Translations under genes and position numbers: made by a program | Assembly: GCF_004000845.1 (NCBI RefSeq) | Contig: NZ_BIMA01000015.1 | Span: 1-64,000, forward strand | Direction: 5' to 3' | Source of the DNA: Paenibacillus koleovorans NBRC 103111 | GTDB lineage: Bacteria; Bacillota; Bacilli; Paenibacillales; NBRC-103111 | DNA length: 64,000 bases | In this document: positions 52,548-61,950 of the stretch, in pieces | How the letters are laid out: every line of letters begins with the position of its first letter | Position numbering within the stretch: the first letter of the stretch is position 1 | Notes under the pieces: generated by a model | Seen by the model: only the letters and a program-made list of their open reading frames with translations | The model's database searches: none | What the model was told of the DNA's origin: nothing

Positions 52548-53627
52548 ATGAATGCAAACCGCAAGCTCACTGTTAAGGCACTGCTTCTGTTGACCGTCGT
52601 TATGATCATTCTGGCCGCTTGTTCCTCCAAGGAGCAACCCGGTTCATCCGCTTCGCCGTCGCCGTCTTCGTCACCATCGCCTAGCGTATCGGCAAGTGCT
52701 TCCGCATCTCCGGCCACTACTTACCCGATCACCATCAAACATGCTCTCGGCGAGACGGTTATCAAGAGCAAGCCGCAGCGCGTTGTCACGATTCAATGGG
52801 CGAACCACGACGTCGTATTGGCGCTTGGCGTTGTCCCTGTGGGCTTCTCGGCGGCCAACTACGGCACGACCGACAACAGCGGCCTGCTGCCTTGGACGGC
52901 GAAGAAGCTGAAGGAACTGAACGTAGCCAAGCCGAACGTGTTCCAAGATACGGATGGTCTGGATTTCGAAGCGATCTCCGACGCCAAGCCGGATGTCATC
53001 CTGGCCGCGTACTCCGGCATCACGCAGAAGGACTATGAGATTCTCAGCAAAATCGCTCCGGTTGTCGCCTACACAACTAGCCCTTGGACCACCACATGGC
53101 GCGAGCAAGTACTGGTGAACGCAACCGGCATGGGCATGAAAGCCGAAGGCGAGAAGCTCATCAAAGATACCGAAGCTCTGATTAAAGAAAAAGTAAGCAA
53201 ATATCCGGCGCTCAAAGACAAGAAAATCGTCTGGGTCAACTTGTCCGCCAAAGATTTGTCCAAGTTCAGTGTGTACACGCCTGCCGATCCTCGCGGTGCG
53301 TTCCTCGAAGAATTGGGCATGAAATATTCGGAAAAAGTAACGAAGCTGATTACCGATCCTAAAGCCTACTCGTTGAAACTGAGCGCCGAGAATGTTGATT
53401 CCCTGTACGAGGCGGATCTCCTCATCGGCTATGGCGACGACAGCCTGCTGCAAGCGCTCAAAGCGGACCCGCTGTTCGGCAAAGTGCCTGCGATTCAGAA
53501 AGGCACCGTCGTATTCATCCCGAACGGCACGCCGCTCGCCGCTTCCGGCAACCCGAACCCGCTGTCGATTGCCTACACGATCGACGAGTACCTGAAGTTG
53601 ATTGGGGCCGCTCTTGAGAAGAAATGA
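52548..53627 (+). CDS. Iron-siderophore binding lipoprotein
   Basis: The 359-residue protein has a lipoprotein signal (lipobox LAAC, Cys25), a Ser/Pro/Ala linker, and a class III FepB/FhuD-type binding fold (ETVIKSKPQRVVTIQWANHDVVLALGVVPVG ... ISDAKPDVILAAYSGITQKDYEILSKIAPVVAY). It captures ferric siderophores for the two FecCD permeases and ATPase encoded immediately downstream with overlapping genes. It is preceded by a Fur-controlled promoter. Confidence 0.93.
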   Translation: MNANRKLTVKALLLLTVVMIILAACSSKEQPGSSASPSPSSSPSPSVSASASASPATTYPITIKHALGETVIKSKPQRVVTIQWANHDVVLALGVVPVGFSAANYGTTDNSGLLPWTAKKLKELNVAKPNVFQDTDGLDFEAISDAKPDVILAAYSGITQKDYEILSKIAPVVAYTTSPWTTTWREQVLVNATGMGMKAEGEKLIKDTEALIKEKVSKYPALKDKKIVWVNLSAKDLSKFSVYTPADPRGAFLEELGMKYSEKVTKLITDPKAYSLKLSAENVDSLYEADLLIGYGDDSLLQALKADPLFGKVPAIQKGTVVFIPNGTPLAASGNPNPLSIAYTIDEYLKLIGAALEKK

Positions 53628-54664
53628 GCCGTCTCCCAAGTTCCGCCACTAAGCGTATAGGAGCTCCAACGCCCAAGCATTTCGCCCTGGTCCTGGTGAT
53701 CGGTCTCGTCCTGCTCGGCATCTGCTTGCTCGCTTCCCTGGCATTCGGCTCGCGCGTGGTGAGATTCCACGATGTGATCGACGGTCTGTTCTTCCCGGAC
53801 ATCGACTCCCTCGAAGCCAATATAGTGCGCAAGCGGATCTCCCGCACCGTGTTCGGCCTATTCTGCGGGGTGGCGCTCGGCATTTCCGGCTCGCTCATGC
53901 AGTCGGTCACGCGGAACCCGATCGCCGATCCGAGCATTCTGGGCGTGAACACAGGCGCCGCCTTGTTCGTCGTCATCGGCAGCGCCTTCCTGGGTATCGG
54001 CAGCGCGGGCGAGTATATCTGGCTCGCTCTGGTCGGGGCGGCATTAACGGCTCTATTCGTATACGGAATCGGCTCAATGGGACGTGGCGGCGCCACGCCC
54101 ATTAAGCTTGTTCTGGCCGGGGCAGCCACGAGCGCCGCTCTCGCCTCCCTGATCGGGGCCATTCTGATTCCGCGCGCCTACGTCATGGACCAGTTCCGGT
54201 TCTGGCAAGTGGGCAGCGTCGGCGCGGCCAACTGGGATTTCATCGCTCTCTTCGCTCCGTTCCTGATCGTCGGCGTCGCGATCGCCTTTATCGCGGCTCC
54301 CGCCTTGAATGCGATGGCGCTCGGGGACGAGGTCGCGACCGGACTGGGCGTGCGAACCGGCGTGCTGCGGCTGATCGCCGCTTTCGCGGGTGTGATCTTG
54401 TGCGGCGCGGCGACGGCGCTGGCCGGACCGATCGGCTTTGTCGGGCTCCTGGCGACTCACGCCATGCGCCTCGTTCTAGGGCCTGATCTGCGTTATGTGA
54501 TCCCCATGTCCGCTTTGTCCGGCGCCATCATACTGACCGTATCGGATGTGATCGGCCGACTGATCGGCAGTCCTGGGGAGCTTGAAGTCGGGGTCGTAAC
54601 CGCGTTCGTCGGAGCCCCGATCCTGATCCTATTAGCGATGCGATCGAAAGTGCGTTCCTTATGA
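53624..54664 (+). CDS. FecCD-family siderophore permease, first subunit
   Basis: The 346-residue protein has about nine to ten membrane helices of the BtuC/FecCD type (RTVFGLFCGVALGISGSLMQSVTRNPIADPSILGVNTGAALFVV, GPIGFVGLLATHAMRLVLGPDLR). The coupling-helix motif GFVGLLATH contacts the ATPase. It starts at an ATG overlapping the binding protein stop (ATGA) and ends overlapping the next permease in the same way. Confidence 0.94.
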   Translation: MSRLPSSATKRIGAPTPKHFALVLVIGLVLLGICLLASLAFGSRVVRFHDVIDGLFFPDIDSLEANIVRKRISRTVFGLFCGVALGISGSLMQSVTRNPIADPSILGVNTGAALFVVIGSAFLGIGSAGEYIWLALVGAALTALFVYGIGSMGRGGATPIKLVLAGAATSAALASLIGAILIPRAYVMDQFRFWQVGSVGAANWDFIALFAPFLIVGVAIAFIAAPALNAMALGDEVATGLGVRTGVLRLIAAFAGVILCGAATALAGPIGFVGLLATHAMRLVLGPDLRYVIPMSALSGAIILTVSDVIGRLIGSPGELEVGVVTAFVGAPILILLAMRSKVRSL

Positions 54665-55692
54665 CAAATTTAGCGATTGAATTCATCACTGCTGGCCGTC
54701 GCCGTAGACACCGCCGCTGGGTTCTGATTACGAGTCTGCTCGCGGCGATATCCTTGGCCCTATGCTGCGCCATGCTGCTGCTAGGGAACACGATTTATCC
54801 GGTAAGCGACGTTATCCGAGCGCTCGCGGGCGAACAGGTCCCCGGCGCTTCCTTCGCCGTCTCTACCATCCGCTTGCCGAGAATGCTGGCCGGACTGCTG
54901 GCCGGCTTCGCGTTCGGCATTGCCGGGAATACGTTCCAGACGATGCTGCGCAACCCCCTCGCGAATCCGAACGTAATCGGCATTACGTCCGGCTCGAGTG
55001 CGGCGGCCGTATTCTGCATCCTCATCCTGCATGCGAACCCGGCGGTCGTATCGGTTGCTTCGGTCATCGCCGGACTGGCTACCGTCATGCTCATCTATGT
55101 GTTGTCCCGGGGAAGAACGTTTTCCATCGGGCGATTGATTCTGGTCGGGATCGGCATACAGGCGATGCTCGACGCCGTCATCTCATATTTGCTGCTGGTA
55201 GGCGCTCAGCAAGATATTCCCGCAGCGCTGCGTTGGCTGAGCGGCAGCCTCAACGGCGCTCAGATGCACGAGCTTCCGCCGCTAGCCCTGACGGTGCTCA
55301 TTTTCGCGCCTATTATTATTGTGCTGGGCAACCATCTGGGCATGCTGGAGCTAGGGGAACAGGCCGCCTCGACCCTCGGGGTGGATACGGACAAGACCCG
55401 CATCGCGCTCATCGTGAGCGCCGTGTTCCTCGTCGCCATGGCTACCGCCATTACCGGCCCTATCGCCTTCGTCGCCTTCTTATCGGGTCCGATCGCCAAA
55501 CGATTGGTCGGAGTCGGCTTGCCGAACGGCATTCCAGCCGGTTTGGTTGGCGTCATCCTAGTCTTGGCGTCAGATTTAATCGGACAGTTCGCGTTTGAAA
55601 TCAGATTCCCCGTGGGCATCATTACCGGGATCCTCGGAGCGCCGTATCTGATCTTCTTACTCATCCGAATGAATCGAAAGGGAGACTTATAA
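54661..55692 (+). CDS. FecCD-family siderophore permease, second subunit
   Basis: The 343-residue partner permease has the same fold (RMLAGLLAGFAFGIAGNTFQTMLRNPLANPNVIGITSGSSAAAVFC, GPIAFVAFLSGPIAKRLVG). The two permeases form the heterodimeric channel. The start overlaps the first permease (ATGA), and the stop overlaps the ATPase start (TAATG). Confidence 0.94.
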   Translation: MTNLAIEFITAGRRRRHRRWVLITSLLAAISLALCCAMLLLGNTIYPVSDVIRALAGEQVPGASFAVSTIRLPRMLAGLLAGFAFGIAGNTFQTMLRNPLANPNVIGITSGSSAAAVFCILILHANPAVVSVASVIAGLATVMLIYVLSRGRTFSIGRLILVGIGIQAMLDAVISYLLLVGAQQDIPAALRWLSGSLNGAQMHELPPLALTVLIFAPIIIVLGNHLGMLELGEQAASTLGVDTDKTRIALIVSAVFLVAMATAITGPIAFVAFLSGPIAKRLVGVGLPNGIPAGLVGVILVLASDLIGQFAFEIRFPVGIITGILGAPYLIFLLIRMNRKGDL

Positions 55693-56495
55693 TGAAACCC
55701 AACCATACTTTTAGAGGCGAACAGATTGTCGCGGGTTATGAAAATAAAACGATTATTCACGGCGTGAGCCTTGAAATCCCGAGCAACCAAATTAGCGTCA
55801 TCATCGGCGCCAACGCCTGCGGGAAGTCCACCTTGCTCAAGACGCTGGCCCGCCTGATCAAGCCTACCTCCGGGGAAGTGACGCTGGACGGCAAGTCTAT
55901 CGGCAAAATTCCGCCGAAGCAGCTGGCTCGCGTCGTCGGCCTGCTGCCGCAATCTCCGATCGTGCCGGAAGGCATCTCGGTCGCGGATCTCGTCGGGCGG
56001 GGCCGGTTCCCGCATCAATCGCTGCTCCGAGGGTGGAGTCGGAAGGACACCGAGGCGGTCGCCGAGGCGATGCACATCATGAACATCACGGAGCTCGCCA
56101 ATCAGAACATCGACGAGCTCTCCGGCGGGCAGCGGCAGCGGGTCTGGATCGCCATGGCGCTGGCGCAGCAGACCGATATTTTGTTCCTGGACGAGCCTAC
56201 GACGTTCTTGGACATCACCTATCAGGTCGAGATCCTGGATCTGCTCACCGACCTGAACCGCAAGCACGGCACGACCATCGTGATGGTGCTCCATGATATC
56301 AATTTGTCCGCGCGGTACGCCGACTACTTGTTCGCCCTGCGCGAAGGCAAGCTGGTGGCGGAAGGATCGCCGTCCGAGGTAATCACCAGCGGCTTGGTGA
56401 AAGACGTGTTCGGGCTGGATTGCTCGGTCATCGCCGACCCCGTCTCGGGTTCGCCGTTCGTCGTGCCCAAAGGTCGCTATCATGTGCATGCTTGA
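55692..56495 (+). CDS. FecE/YusV-like siderophore ABC ATPase
   Basis: The 267-residue ATPase has Walker A GANACGKST (the Ala-Cys variant typical of iron-siderophore ATPases), the signature LSGGQRQRVWIAMALAQ, Walker B ILFLDEPTTFLD and the switch VLHDINLSARYADY. It energises the permeases encoded before it. Since the second uptake system in this window (56928-60211) has no ATPase of its own, this one may serve both, as YusV does in B. subtilis. A terminator follows directly. Confidence 0.94.
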   Translation: MKPNHTFRGEQIVAGYENKTIIHGVSLEIPSNQISVIIGANACGKSTLLKTLARLIKPTSGEVTLDGKSIGKIPPKQLARVVGLLPQSPIVPEGISVADLVGRGRFPHQSLLRGWSRKDTEAVAEAMHIMNITELANQNIDELSGGQRQRVWIAMALAQQTDILFLDEPTTFLDITYQVEILDLLTDLNRKHGTTIVMVLHDINLSARYADYLFALREGKLVAEGSPSEVITSGLVKDVFGLDCSVIADPVSGSPFVVPKGRYHVHA

Positions 56496-56500
56496 AGAAA

Positions 56501-56535
56501 AGGACCACCCCTTGATTGGGGTGGCCCTTTTTTTG
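56501..56535 (+). terminator. Terminator of siderophore operon 1
   Basis: CCACCCC and GGGGTGG form a 7-bp stem around TTGATT, followed after CCC by seven T residues, a few bases past the ATPase stop. Confidence 0.9.
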
Positions 56536-56562
56536 TTAGGTGGTCTGCTCGTACTCCTAAGA

Positions 56563-56925
56563 TTAAGCGCTGCCTGCCTTCGAAGATTTGTTACTGGGGG
56601 CGAACCAGCCCAGAACGGCGATCGCCACCAGGAGCAGATAGAACACAATCGTCCAGCCCGTGCTATGCGAAAAATCATGACTCAACACGCTGATATCGTC
56701 GTGAGCCAGCGTTATGACCGCCAGCTTCACGCCAACCCAAGCCACGATCGCATAAGCGGTCGTCTCCAGCGCCGGGTGTTGGCCGAGCAGCAGCCTATCG
56801 AACGTAGCGGTATAATCGCCCGGAACCGGAGCCCGGCTCGAATCGACGACGAACGGCACTTCATACAGGACGAGCTTGGTGATGGACGAGAGACGATTGG
56901 CCGCCTCGAGCGCCCCTTTATTGCA
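56563..56925 (-). pseudogene. C-terminal relic of a TerC-family membrane protein
   Basis: The minus-strand frame ending at 56563 encodes about 120 residues beginning GALEAANRLSSITKL, followed by DRLLLGQHPALETTAYAIVAWVGVKLAVITLAH and a last helix WTIVFYLLLVAIAVLGWFAP. The LETTAY ... GVKL segment and final helix match the end of TerC/YkoY-type proteins. The N-terminal two thirds are gone, and there is no start codon with a ribosome binding site at this point. Upstream the same frame only runs antisense-like through the FecCD gene. It is called a relic with moderate confidence. Confidence 0.6.
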
Positions 56926-56927
56926 AG

Positions 56928-57965
56928 CTATCCCTTCACCCGCACCAACAAGTACAGGAAATAGGGCGAGCCGAGCACCGCCACGACAATGCCCGTCGGA
57001 ATCTCCGACGGCATCAGCACCCAGCGCGCGATCGTATCCGCCGCGATCACGAGCAGCCCGCCGGCCAGCGCAGCCGTCGGCAACAGCACCTGGTGCCGCG
57101 TCCCGATCAGCCGGCGTGCTAAGTGCGGAGCGATGAGGCCGACGAAGCCGATGCTGCCGCTCACCGCGACGCAGGAGCCGGCGAGGCCTACTGCGGCGGC
57201 CAGCAGCACGAGCTGCTCGCGCGAGACGAACGCGCCGAGGCCGGTAGCCGTCGCGGTGCCCAGGCTGAGCACGTTGAGCGTGCGTGATTTGCAGATCACG
57301 TAGGGCAGCAGGATGGCGATGAACGGCAGCAAGGCAAGCACAAACTGCCAGTCCTTGCCCCAGATCGTGCCGACCAGCCAGGATTGGATGAACTGAAACT
57401 TCTGCTTCGAGATCTGCAGCGACAACAGAATCATCACCGAGGAGAGGCCAGCCGTAACCGCGACCCCCGAGAGCAAAAGCGGCGTCGACGACAATCCGGT
57501 ACCGCGTCGATACGCCAGGGCGAACACGATCGCAGCCGTCACAGCCGCGCCGCCCCACGCCAGCACCGGCAGCATATAGACGGGCGCTCCGGCGGCGGAC
57601 GGGAAGTAGGCCACGTACAGCAGCACCGCCAGACCGGCACCGGAGTTGATGCCGAGAATGCCCGGATCCGCCAGCGCATTGCGCGAGATCGCCTGCATGA
57701 TGCAGCCGGCTACGGCTAGACCCGCTCCGATCAGCACGGCGATTACGATGCGAGGCAGGCGAAATTCGAACAGAATCAAATTTTGTTGCTCCGTCCCGGC
57801 CCCGATGATCGTGCGCAGCACCTCGAGCGGAGTGAGCCGGATGAAGCCGGTGTTCATGCTAAGGATGAAGACGATAAAGATGAGGAGGCCCAGCGTGACC
57901 ATCACGACGATGCTCCGACGAAGTCGACTTGCCTCGGCCGGTGTCATATTCCCTGCAGTCCTCAA
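56928..57965 (-). CDS. FecCD-family siderophore permease, system 2, second subunit
   Basis: The 345-residue permease has the FecCD blocks RIVIAVLIGAGLAVAGCIMQAISRNALADPGILGINSGAGLAVL and GSIGFVGLIAPHLARRLIG. I use a TTG start at 57965 that overlaps the stop of the preceding permease as TTGA, with AGGAGGGAG just upstream; an ATG at 57947 is the alternative. The frame upstream of it runs antisense-like inside the other permease and is not used. Confidence 0.9.
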   Translation of the reverse strand: MRTAGNMTPAEASRLRRSIVVMVTLGLLIFIVFILSMNTGFIRLTPLEVLRTIIGAGTEQQNLILFEFRLPRIVIAVLIGAGLAVAGCIMQAISRNALADPGILGINSGAGLAVLLYVAYFPSAAGAPVYMLPVLAWGGAAVTAAIVFALAYRRGTGLSSTPLLLSGVAVTAGLSSVMILLSLQISKQKFQFIQSWLVGTIWGKDWQFVLALLPFIAILLPYVICKSRTLNVLSLGTATATGLGAFVSREQLVLLAAAVGLAGSCVAVSGSIGFVGLIAPHLARRLIGTRHQVLLPTAALAGGLLVIAADTIARWVLMPSEIPTGIVVAVLGSPYFLYLLVRVKG

Positions 57966-59026
57966 GAGAGCTCCCTCCTTTCTTTTCGCGCCAAATAAAG
58001 AAAGAAGGGAACGCCCAACAAGGCAATCAACGTCCCGATCGGCGACTCCTCCGGGGCATTGATCGTTCTCGCCGCCAAGTCGGCCAACACGACGAAATTC
58101 GCTCCCAAGACGCCCGAGCACGGAATGATCCAGCGGTAATCGACGCCGACGAGCTTGCGGGTCACATGCGGCACGAGCAGCCCGATGAAGGCGACTGCCC
58201 CGGCGACGGATACGGATGCGCCAGCCAACACCAACACGACCAGCATCGCTAGCAACTTAACGAGTCCCGTGCGCAGGCCAAGCCCTTTTGCCACATCCTC
58301 ACCTAGACTTAGTAGCGAAATAGACCTTGATAGCAGGATCGCGCCTATCAGCGCCGCTCCCACCCAAGGGACCATGATTTTCAACTGCAGCCACTTTACC
58401 CCGGCCACACCCCCCGCATACCAGAACGCCAAGTCTTGTCCGATGCGGAAATGAAGCGCGATTCCTTCGCTGAGCGCCGTCAGCATAGCCGATAGCGTGG
58501 CCCCGACGAGCACCAAACGAACCGGCGTCAGGCCTCCCCTGGAGATCGACCCGAGACCAAAGACGATAAGGGCCCCTAATCCTGCTCCGGCAAAGGAATA
58601 GAAGATCAAGGCATTGTAGGGCAGCTCGGGGAAAAAAGCGAAACAAAGCGCCAAAGCGAAGCCCGCCCCGGCGTTCAGCCCCAGCAACCCCGAATCCGCC
58701 AACGGATTGCGGGTCATGCCTTGCATAATCGCGCCTGCAATGGCGAAAGCGGCCCCTACCACTGCAGCGGAGAGCACCCTCGGGAGCCGAATCTCGTGAA
58801 TGATCTGGTGCGTCGTCGTATCCCGTTCATAATGGAAGATCGCTTGCCACACGGTTTCAAACCCGATATCGGCAGCCCCGAAGGATACGGACAAGCCGAT
58901 CGCCAGAGCGAGCGAGGCCAAGCCGCCAAGAAGAATAAAGCCAACTGACCAAGGCCTTGTTTGGAAGGAAACAACCTCCTCCTGAACGGGTACGGCCACA
59001 CCCGATTTTGCCCTGGCGAATGACAT
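57962..59026 (-). CDS. FecCD-family siderophore permease, system 2, first subunit
   Basis: The 354-residue permease has RVLSAAVVGAAFAIAGAIMQGMTRNPLADSGLLGLNAGAGFALAL and GAVAFIGLLVPHVTRKLVGVDYR. The ATG at 59026 follows AGGAGTG. It is the first gene of a two-permease operon driven by a consensus promoter with an internal Fur box (59083-59111). It is divergent from the binding protein at 59288, with which it should form the second uptake system. Confidence 0.92.
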   Translation of the reverse strand: MSFARAKSGVAVPVQEEVVSFQTRPWSVGFILLGGLASLALAIGLSVSFGAADIGFETVWQAIFHYERDTTTHQIIHEIRLPRVLSAAVVGAAFAIAGAIMQGMTRNPLADSGLLGLNAGAGFALALCFAFFPELPYNALIFYSFAGAGLGALIVFGLGSISRGGLTPVRLVLVGATLSAMLTALSEGIALHFRIGQDLAFWYAGGVAGVKWLQLKIMVPWVGAALIGAILLSRSISLLSLGEDVAKGLGLRTGLVKLLAMLVVLVLAGASVSVAGAVAFIGLLVPHVTRKLVGVDYRWIIPCSGVLGANFVVLADLAARTINAPEESPIGTLIALLGVPFFLYLARKERRELS

Positions 59027-59082
59027 GTCTAACACTCCTATCTATATTGATGACTAGCGGGCAGTCGAATAGAAACAACCTG

Positions 59083-59111
59083 ATTATAGTGATAATCGTT
59101 CTCATCGTCAA
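59083..59111 (-). promoter_or_regulatory. Fur-controlled promoter of the system 2 permeases
   Basis: On the minus strand TTGACG (59106-59111) and a perfect TATAAT (59083-59088) are 17 bp apart. The spacer region carries a Fur-like box, GTGATAATCGTTCTCATCG in plus-strand reading (59089-59107). Confidence 0.8.
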
Positions 59112-59238
59112 CGACCACATACCCTCTCTTTCCCAAAATCCGCAGGAATTCCGCTCTACGCGGTCGATTTATAGCGATAATGCGCCGTTCCCGAAAAAGA
59201 CAGCACGATCGGTTATTTTCTTTTGGCCCTCACCCTAC

Positions 59239-59267
59239 TATAATTACAGATAATGATAATCAATATC
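59239..59267 (+). promoter_or_regulatory. Fur-controlled promoter of the system 2 binding protein and regulator
   Basis: A perfect -10 TATAAT (59239-59244) with a weak -35 is followed by the Fur box GATAATGATAATCAATATC (59249-59267), 18 of 19 bases matching the consensus. The weak -35 fits need for an activator such as the AraC-type product of the operon. Confidence 0.8.
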
Positions 59268-59287
59268 AACTGTAAGGGGATATGGAA

Positions 59288-60211
59288 ATGACCGCTCTTC
59301 GACGTACCGCCAGTATTCTATTGCTCGTTACCCTGATCTTCCTATTGGCCGCTTGCGGCAGCCAGACGACCGGCTCCACGGCTAAGGAGGATGAATTCCG
59401 CACGTTGACCGACGCCATGGGCCATGAAGTGAAAGTGCCCACCCATCCGAAGCGAGTGATCGCTCCGTTCCTCGAGGATCCGCTCACCGCACTTGGGGTG
59501 AAGCCGGTCGCTCAATGGAGCGCCAACGGTGTACCGCAGCGTTACCTGCAGGATAAGCTCAAGGACATTCCCGTGCTGAACATGCAAGGCGGTCTGAAGA
59601 CCGAGGAGACGTTGTCGTACAAGCCCGATCTCATTATTTTCCTGGCTCCGACGTACTTGGCTGCCGGCTCCTACGAGCAGTTCTCCAAGATCGCGCCTAC
59701 TTTCGTCCTCTCGAACAATGAAGCGGACTGGCGGGGCAACCTGGAGAAGCTCGGCAACCTGCTGAACGAAGGGGATGCGGTGAAAAAAGCGCTGGCCGAC
59801 TACGACAAGACGCTCGCCGATGCCAAGAGCAAGCTGGGCACCATTCCGGCCAACAAAACCGCCGTCGTGCTGCAAGCGAATGATGAGAAAGGATTCGCCC
59901 TGTTCGGCCCGAGCTTCTATGGCGGCGCTACGCTCTATGGCGCTCTTGGCTTCAAGCAGCCGCCTGTGGTGAAAGGCGACTATGACAAATTCTCGATCGA
60001 AGCCTTGGAGCAATTGAAGGATGTCGACTACATTTTCCTCATTACCGGGGAAGGACGCGGCAAGCCGCCGGTCGACAACCCGCTGTGGAAAGGGCTGGCC
60101 GCCGTCAAGGCAGGCCACGTGTTCGACGCCGATTCCGGCCACTGGTTCAACGCCAACCCGATCGCAGGCAAACTCATTGTCGCGGATGTATTGAAATATG
60201 TTAAACCATAA
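59288..60211 (+). CDS. Iron-siderophore binding lipoprotein, system 2
   Basis: The 307-residue protein has lipobox LAAC (Cys23) and a FepB/FhuD fold (LTDAMGHEVKVPTHPKRVIAPFLEDPLTALGVKPVAQWSANGVPQRYLQDKLKDIP ... YKPDLIIFLAPTY). I chose the ATG at 59288 (8 nt after AAGGGG) over the ATG at 59282, which is too close to the ribosome binding site. Its stop overlaps the AraC-type regulator gene by 14 nt, so binding protein and regulator are co-translated. Confidence 0.93.
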   Translation: MTALRRTASILLLVTLIFLLAACGSQTTGSTAKEDEFRTLTDAMGHEVKVPTHPKRVIAPFLEDPLTALGVKPVAQWSANGVPQRYLQDKLKDIPVLNMQGGLKTEETLSYKPDLIIFLAPTYLAAGSYEQFSKIAPTFVLSNNEADWRGNLEKLGNLLNEGDAVKKALADYDKTLADAKSKLGTIPANKTAVVLQANDEKGFALFGPSFYGGATLYGALGFKQPPVVKGDYDKFSIEALEQLKDVDYIFLITGEGRGKPPVDNPLWKGLAAVKAGHVFDADSGHWFNANPIAGKLIVADVLKYVKP

Positions 60212-61838
60212 TCATCCTCGAGCATTCGACCTCCGGCCTACAGCCGAGGGTCTTTTGCGTTATCGATTGCTGGACGTCCAAGTGCTGCGGTTCGTGCCGC
60301 ATGTGCTGCTCGGTGAGCGGCATTTTCTCGATCGGAAGCCCGCTTCCCATCGACTGCTGCTGTCGCTTTACTACGGGGAGCTGGTCATTGACGGCCGCCT
60401 TCATGCGATGCGCCCAGGCTCGCTGTTCGTCTGTGCCCCGGAGCAGTTGATCGAGCTGACCAACTTCACGAGCGAGTCGTTCGAGCTGCTGATGCTCGAG
60501 TTCGAGGTGGCGAGCGCGGACTTGGCTCCTGCGGAAGAGGGGCAGCGGCTGTTCCCGCATATCGGCGAAGCCTCCATCCCGTCGCTTGCCGTGGCCGCCC
60601 ATCTGTACGATACGATGCGCTCGAATTGGAGCCGCGGCGGGGCGTCCGGCCGGCTTCGCAGCGAGGCTGGCTTGCTGGAGCTGCTAAGCCTCGTGCTCGC
60701 TCACAAGGAGCAGCAGTCCGAGCTGATCTTCGAGAACGCGCGGCTGGAGCTGGAGCGGCGGTTCCGCGAGGATGTGTCCATCGATGTGCTCGCCGGAATA
60801 GCGGGGCTTAGCCGGTTCCACTTCATGCGCCTGTTCAAGGAACGGTACGGGAGGAGCGTGACCGAATACCGGACGGAGCTGCGCGTGACCGAGGCCAAAC
60901 GGTTGTTATCCGCCGCCAAACCCGCTGCCATCGATCGTATCGTCTACGAGGTCGGGTTCAAGAACGAAGCTTATTTCAACCAGCTGTTCAGGAAACAAAC
61001 CGGCGTCGCCCCAGGTATCTACCAGCGCAATCAGAAGCGCAAGGTCGCCGCTTACAGCTGGGTCAACTTCGGCCAGGTGCTGGCGCTGCGGACCATTCCT
61101 TTTGCCGCGCCGATGGATCAGTATTGGACCGACTATTATAGAAGCAAATATAGCTACGAGGTCCAAGTGCCGCTCAGCCATCGCTATGACTACAACTACA
61201 TGGTGCTGGAGCAGGCGAAACCGGACTTTATTGTAGGCGTGGCGGAGCTTGTCCCGCCCGAGGAGCAAGCCAAGCTGGCGGGAATCGCGCCGTCCTTGTT
61301 CTTGAGCTCCGACGATGAGTGGCGGCGGCACTTGGAGCTCACCGCCGAGCTTCTCGGCGATCCGCAAGAGGCGCGCAGCTGGCTCGCCCGGTACGAGCGC
61401 AAGGCGGACAAGACGCGCAAGGCGCTGCACAGCGAGGGGAGTGGCGGCGAGGCGCTGCTCGTCCTGCTTGTGAAGCGCGACGGGCTGCAGATTTGCGGTC
61501 GGCGCACGGGGACCGTGCTGTACGACGATCTGCACATTCCGCTGCCCACGGGAGTCGCCTCCGTGAAGTGGCTACAGGCCGTGGAGCCTCAGGCTTTGCC
61601 GGGCTTCGGCGCGGATCGGGTGCTGGTCCACGTCGACGGCAACGAAGCGGCTATGGCGCGCTGGACGCAGTTGGCGGGCTCGGCGGTGTGGCGACGCCTA
61701 GACGCCGTGCAGGCGGGACGCGTCCATGTCGCAGCCGGCTACTCCTACTTCACCTCGCCCTGGAACGACTACTCCGCCTACCGGCACGAGCAGTTCCTGA
61801 ACGACGTCCAGCAACTGCTCGCTCATACACAGGTGTGA
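60198..61838 (+). CDS. AraC regulator fused to a siderophore-binding-protein domain (Btr-like)
   Basis: The 546-residue protein has an N-terminal AraC ligand/cupin-like region, an AraC helix-turn-helix pair (about 180-285: FREDVSIDVLAGIAGLSRFHFMRLFKERYGRSVTEYRTELRVTEAKRLL ... IVYEVGFKNEAYFNQLFRKQTGVAPGIYQ), and a C-terminal FepB/FhuD-like domain (about 290-546). The architecture is that of B. subtilis Btr, which activates bacillibactin uptake when its binding domain holds ferric siderophore. There is no signal peptide. It probably activates the divergent permease and binding-protein promoters. A terminator follows. Confidence 0.9.
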   Translation: MLNHNHPRAFDLRPTAEGLLRYRLLDVQVLRFVPHVLLGERHFLDRKPASHRLLLSLYYGELVIDGRLHAMRPGSLFVCAPEQLIELTNFTSESFELLMLEFEVASADLAPAEEGQRLFPHIGEASIPSLAVAAHLYDTMRSNWSRGGASGRLRSEAGLLELLSLVLAHKEQQSELIFENARLELERRFREDVSIDVLAGIAGLSRFHFMRLFKERYGRSVTEYRTELRVTEAKRLLSAAKPAAIDRIVYEVGFKNEAYFNQLFRKQTGVAPGIYQRNQKRKVAAYSWVNFGQVLALRTIPFAAPMDQYWTDYYRSKYSYEVQVPLSHRYDYNYMVLEQAKPDFIVGVAELVPPEEQAKLAGIAPSLFLSSDDEWRRHLELTAELLGDPQEARSWLARYERKADKTRKALHSEGSGGEALLVLLVKRDGLQICGRRTGTVLYDDLHIPLPTGVASVKWLQAVEPQALPGFGADRVLVHVDGNEAAMARWTQLAGSAVWRRLDAVQAGRVHVAAGYSYFTSPWNDYSAYRHEQFLNDVQQLLAHTQV

Positions 61839-61914
61839 AGTAGTCGCGCTCCTCCAGCCGGCCGGATTCCGCTCGCGCGGGGAGATAGTGATCTGCCATA
61901 ACCTTATTGAATAG

Positions 61915-61949
61915 GAAAAGCCGCCTGAACCGGGTTCAGGCGGCTTTTC
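61915..61949. terminator. Bidirectional terminator
   Basis: GAAAAGCCGCCTGAAC and GTTCAGGCGGCTTTTC form a 16-bp perfect palindrome around CGG, with T tracts on both strands. It starts one base after the stop of the minus-strand dockerin-like gene. Confidence 0.92.
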
Positions 61950-61950
61950 T

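Noticed and set aside
56563-57558. Reading the whole 331-codon minus frame as one protein
   Set aside because: Its first two thirds are an alternate-frame image of the FecCD permease. Only the last 120 residues resemble a protein family (TerC), so only that part is annotated, as a relic.
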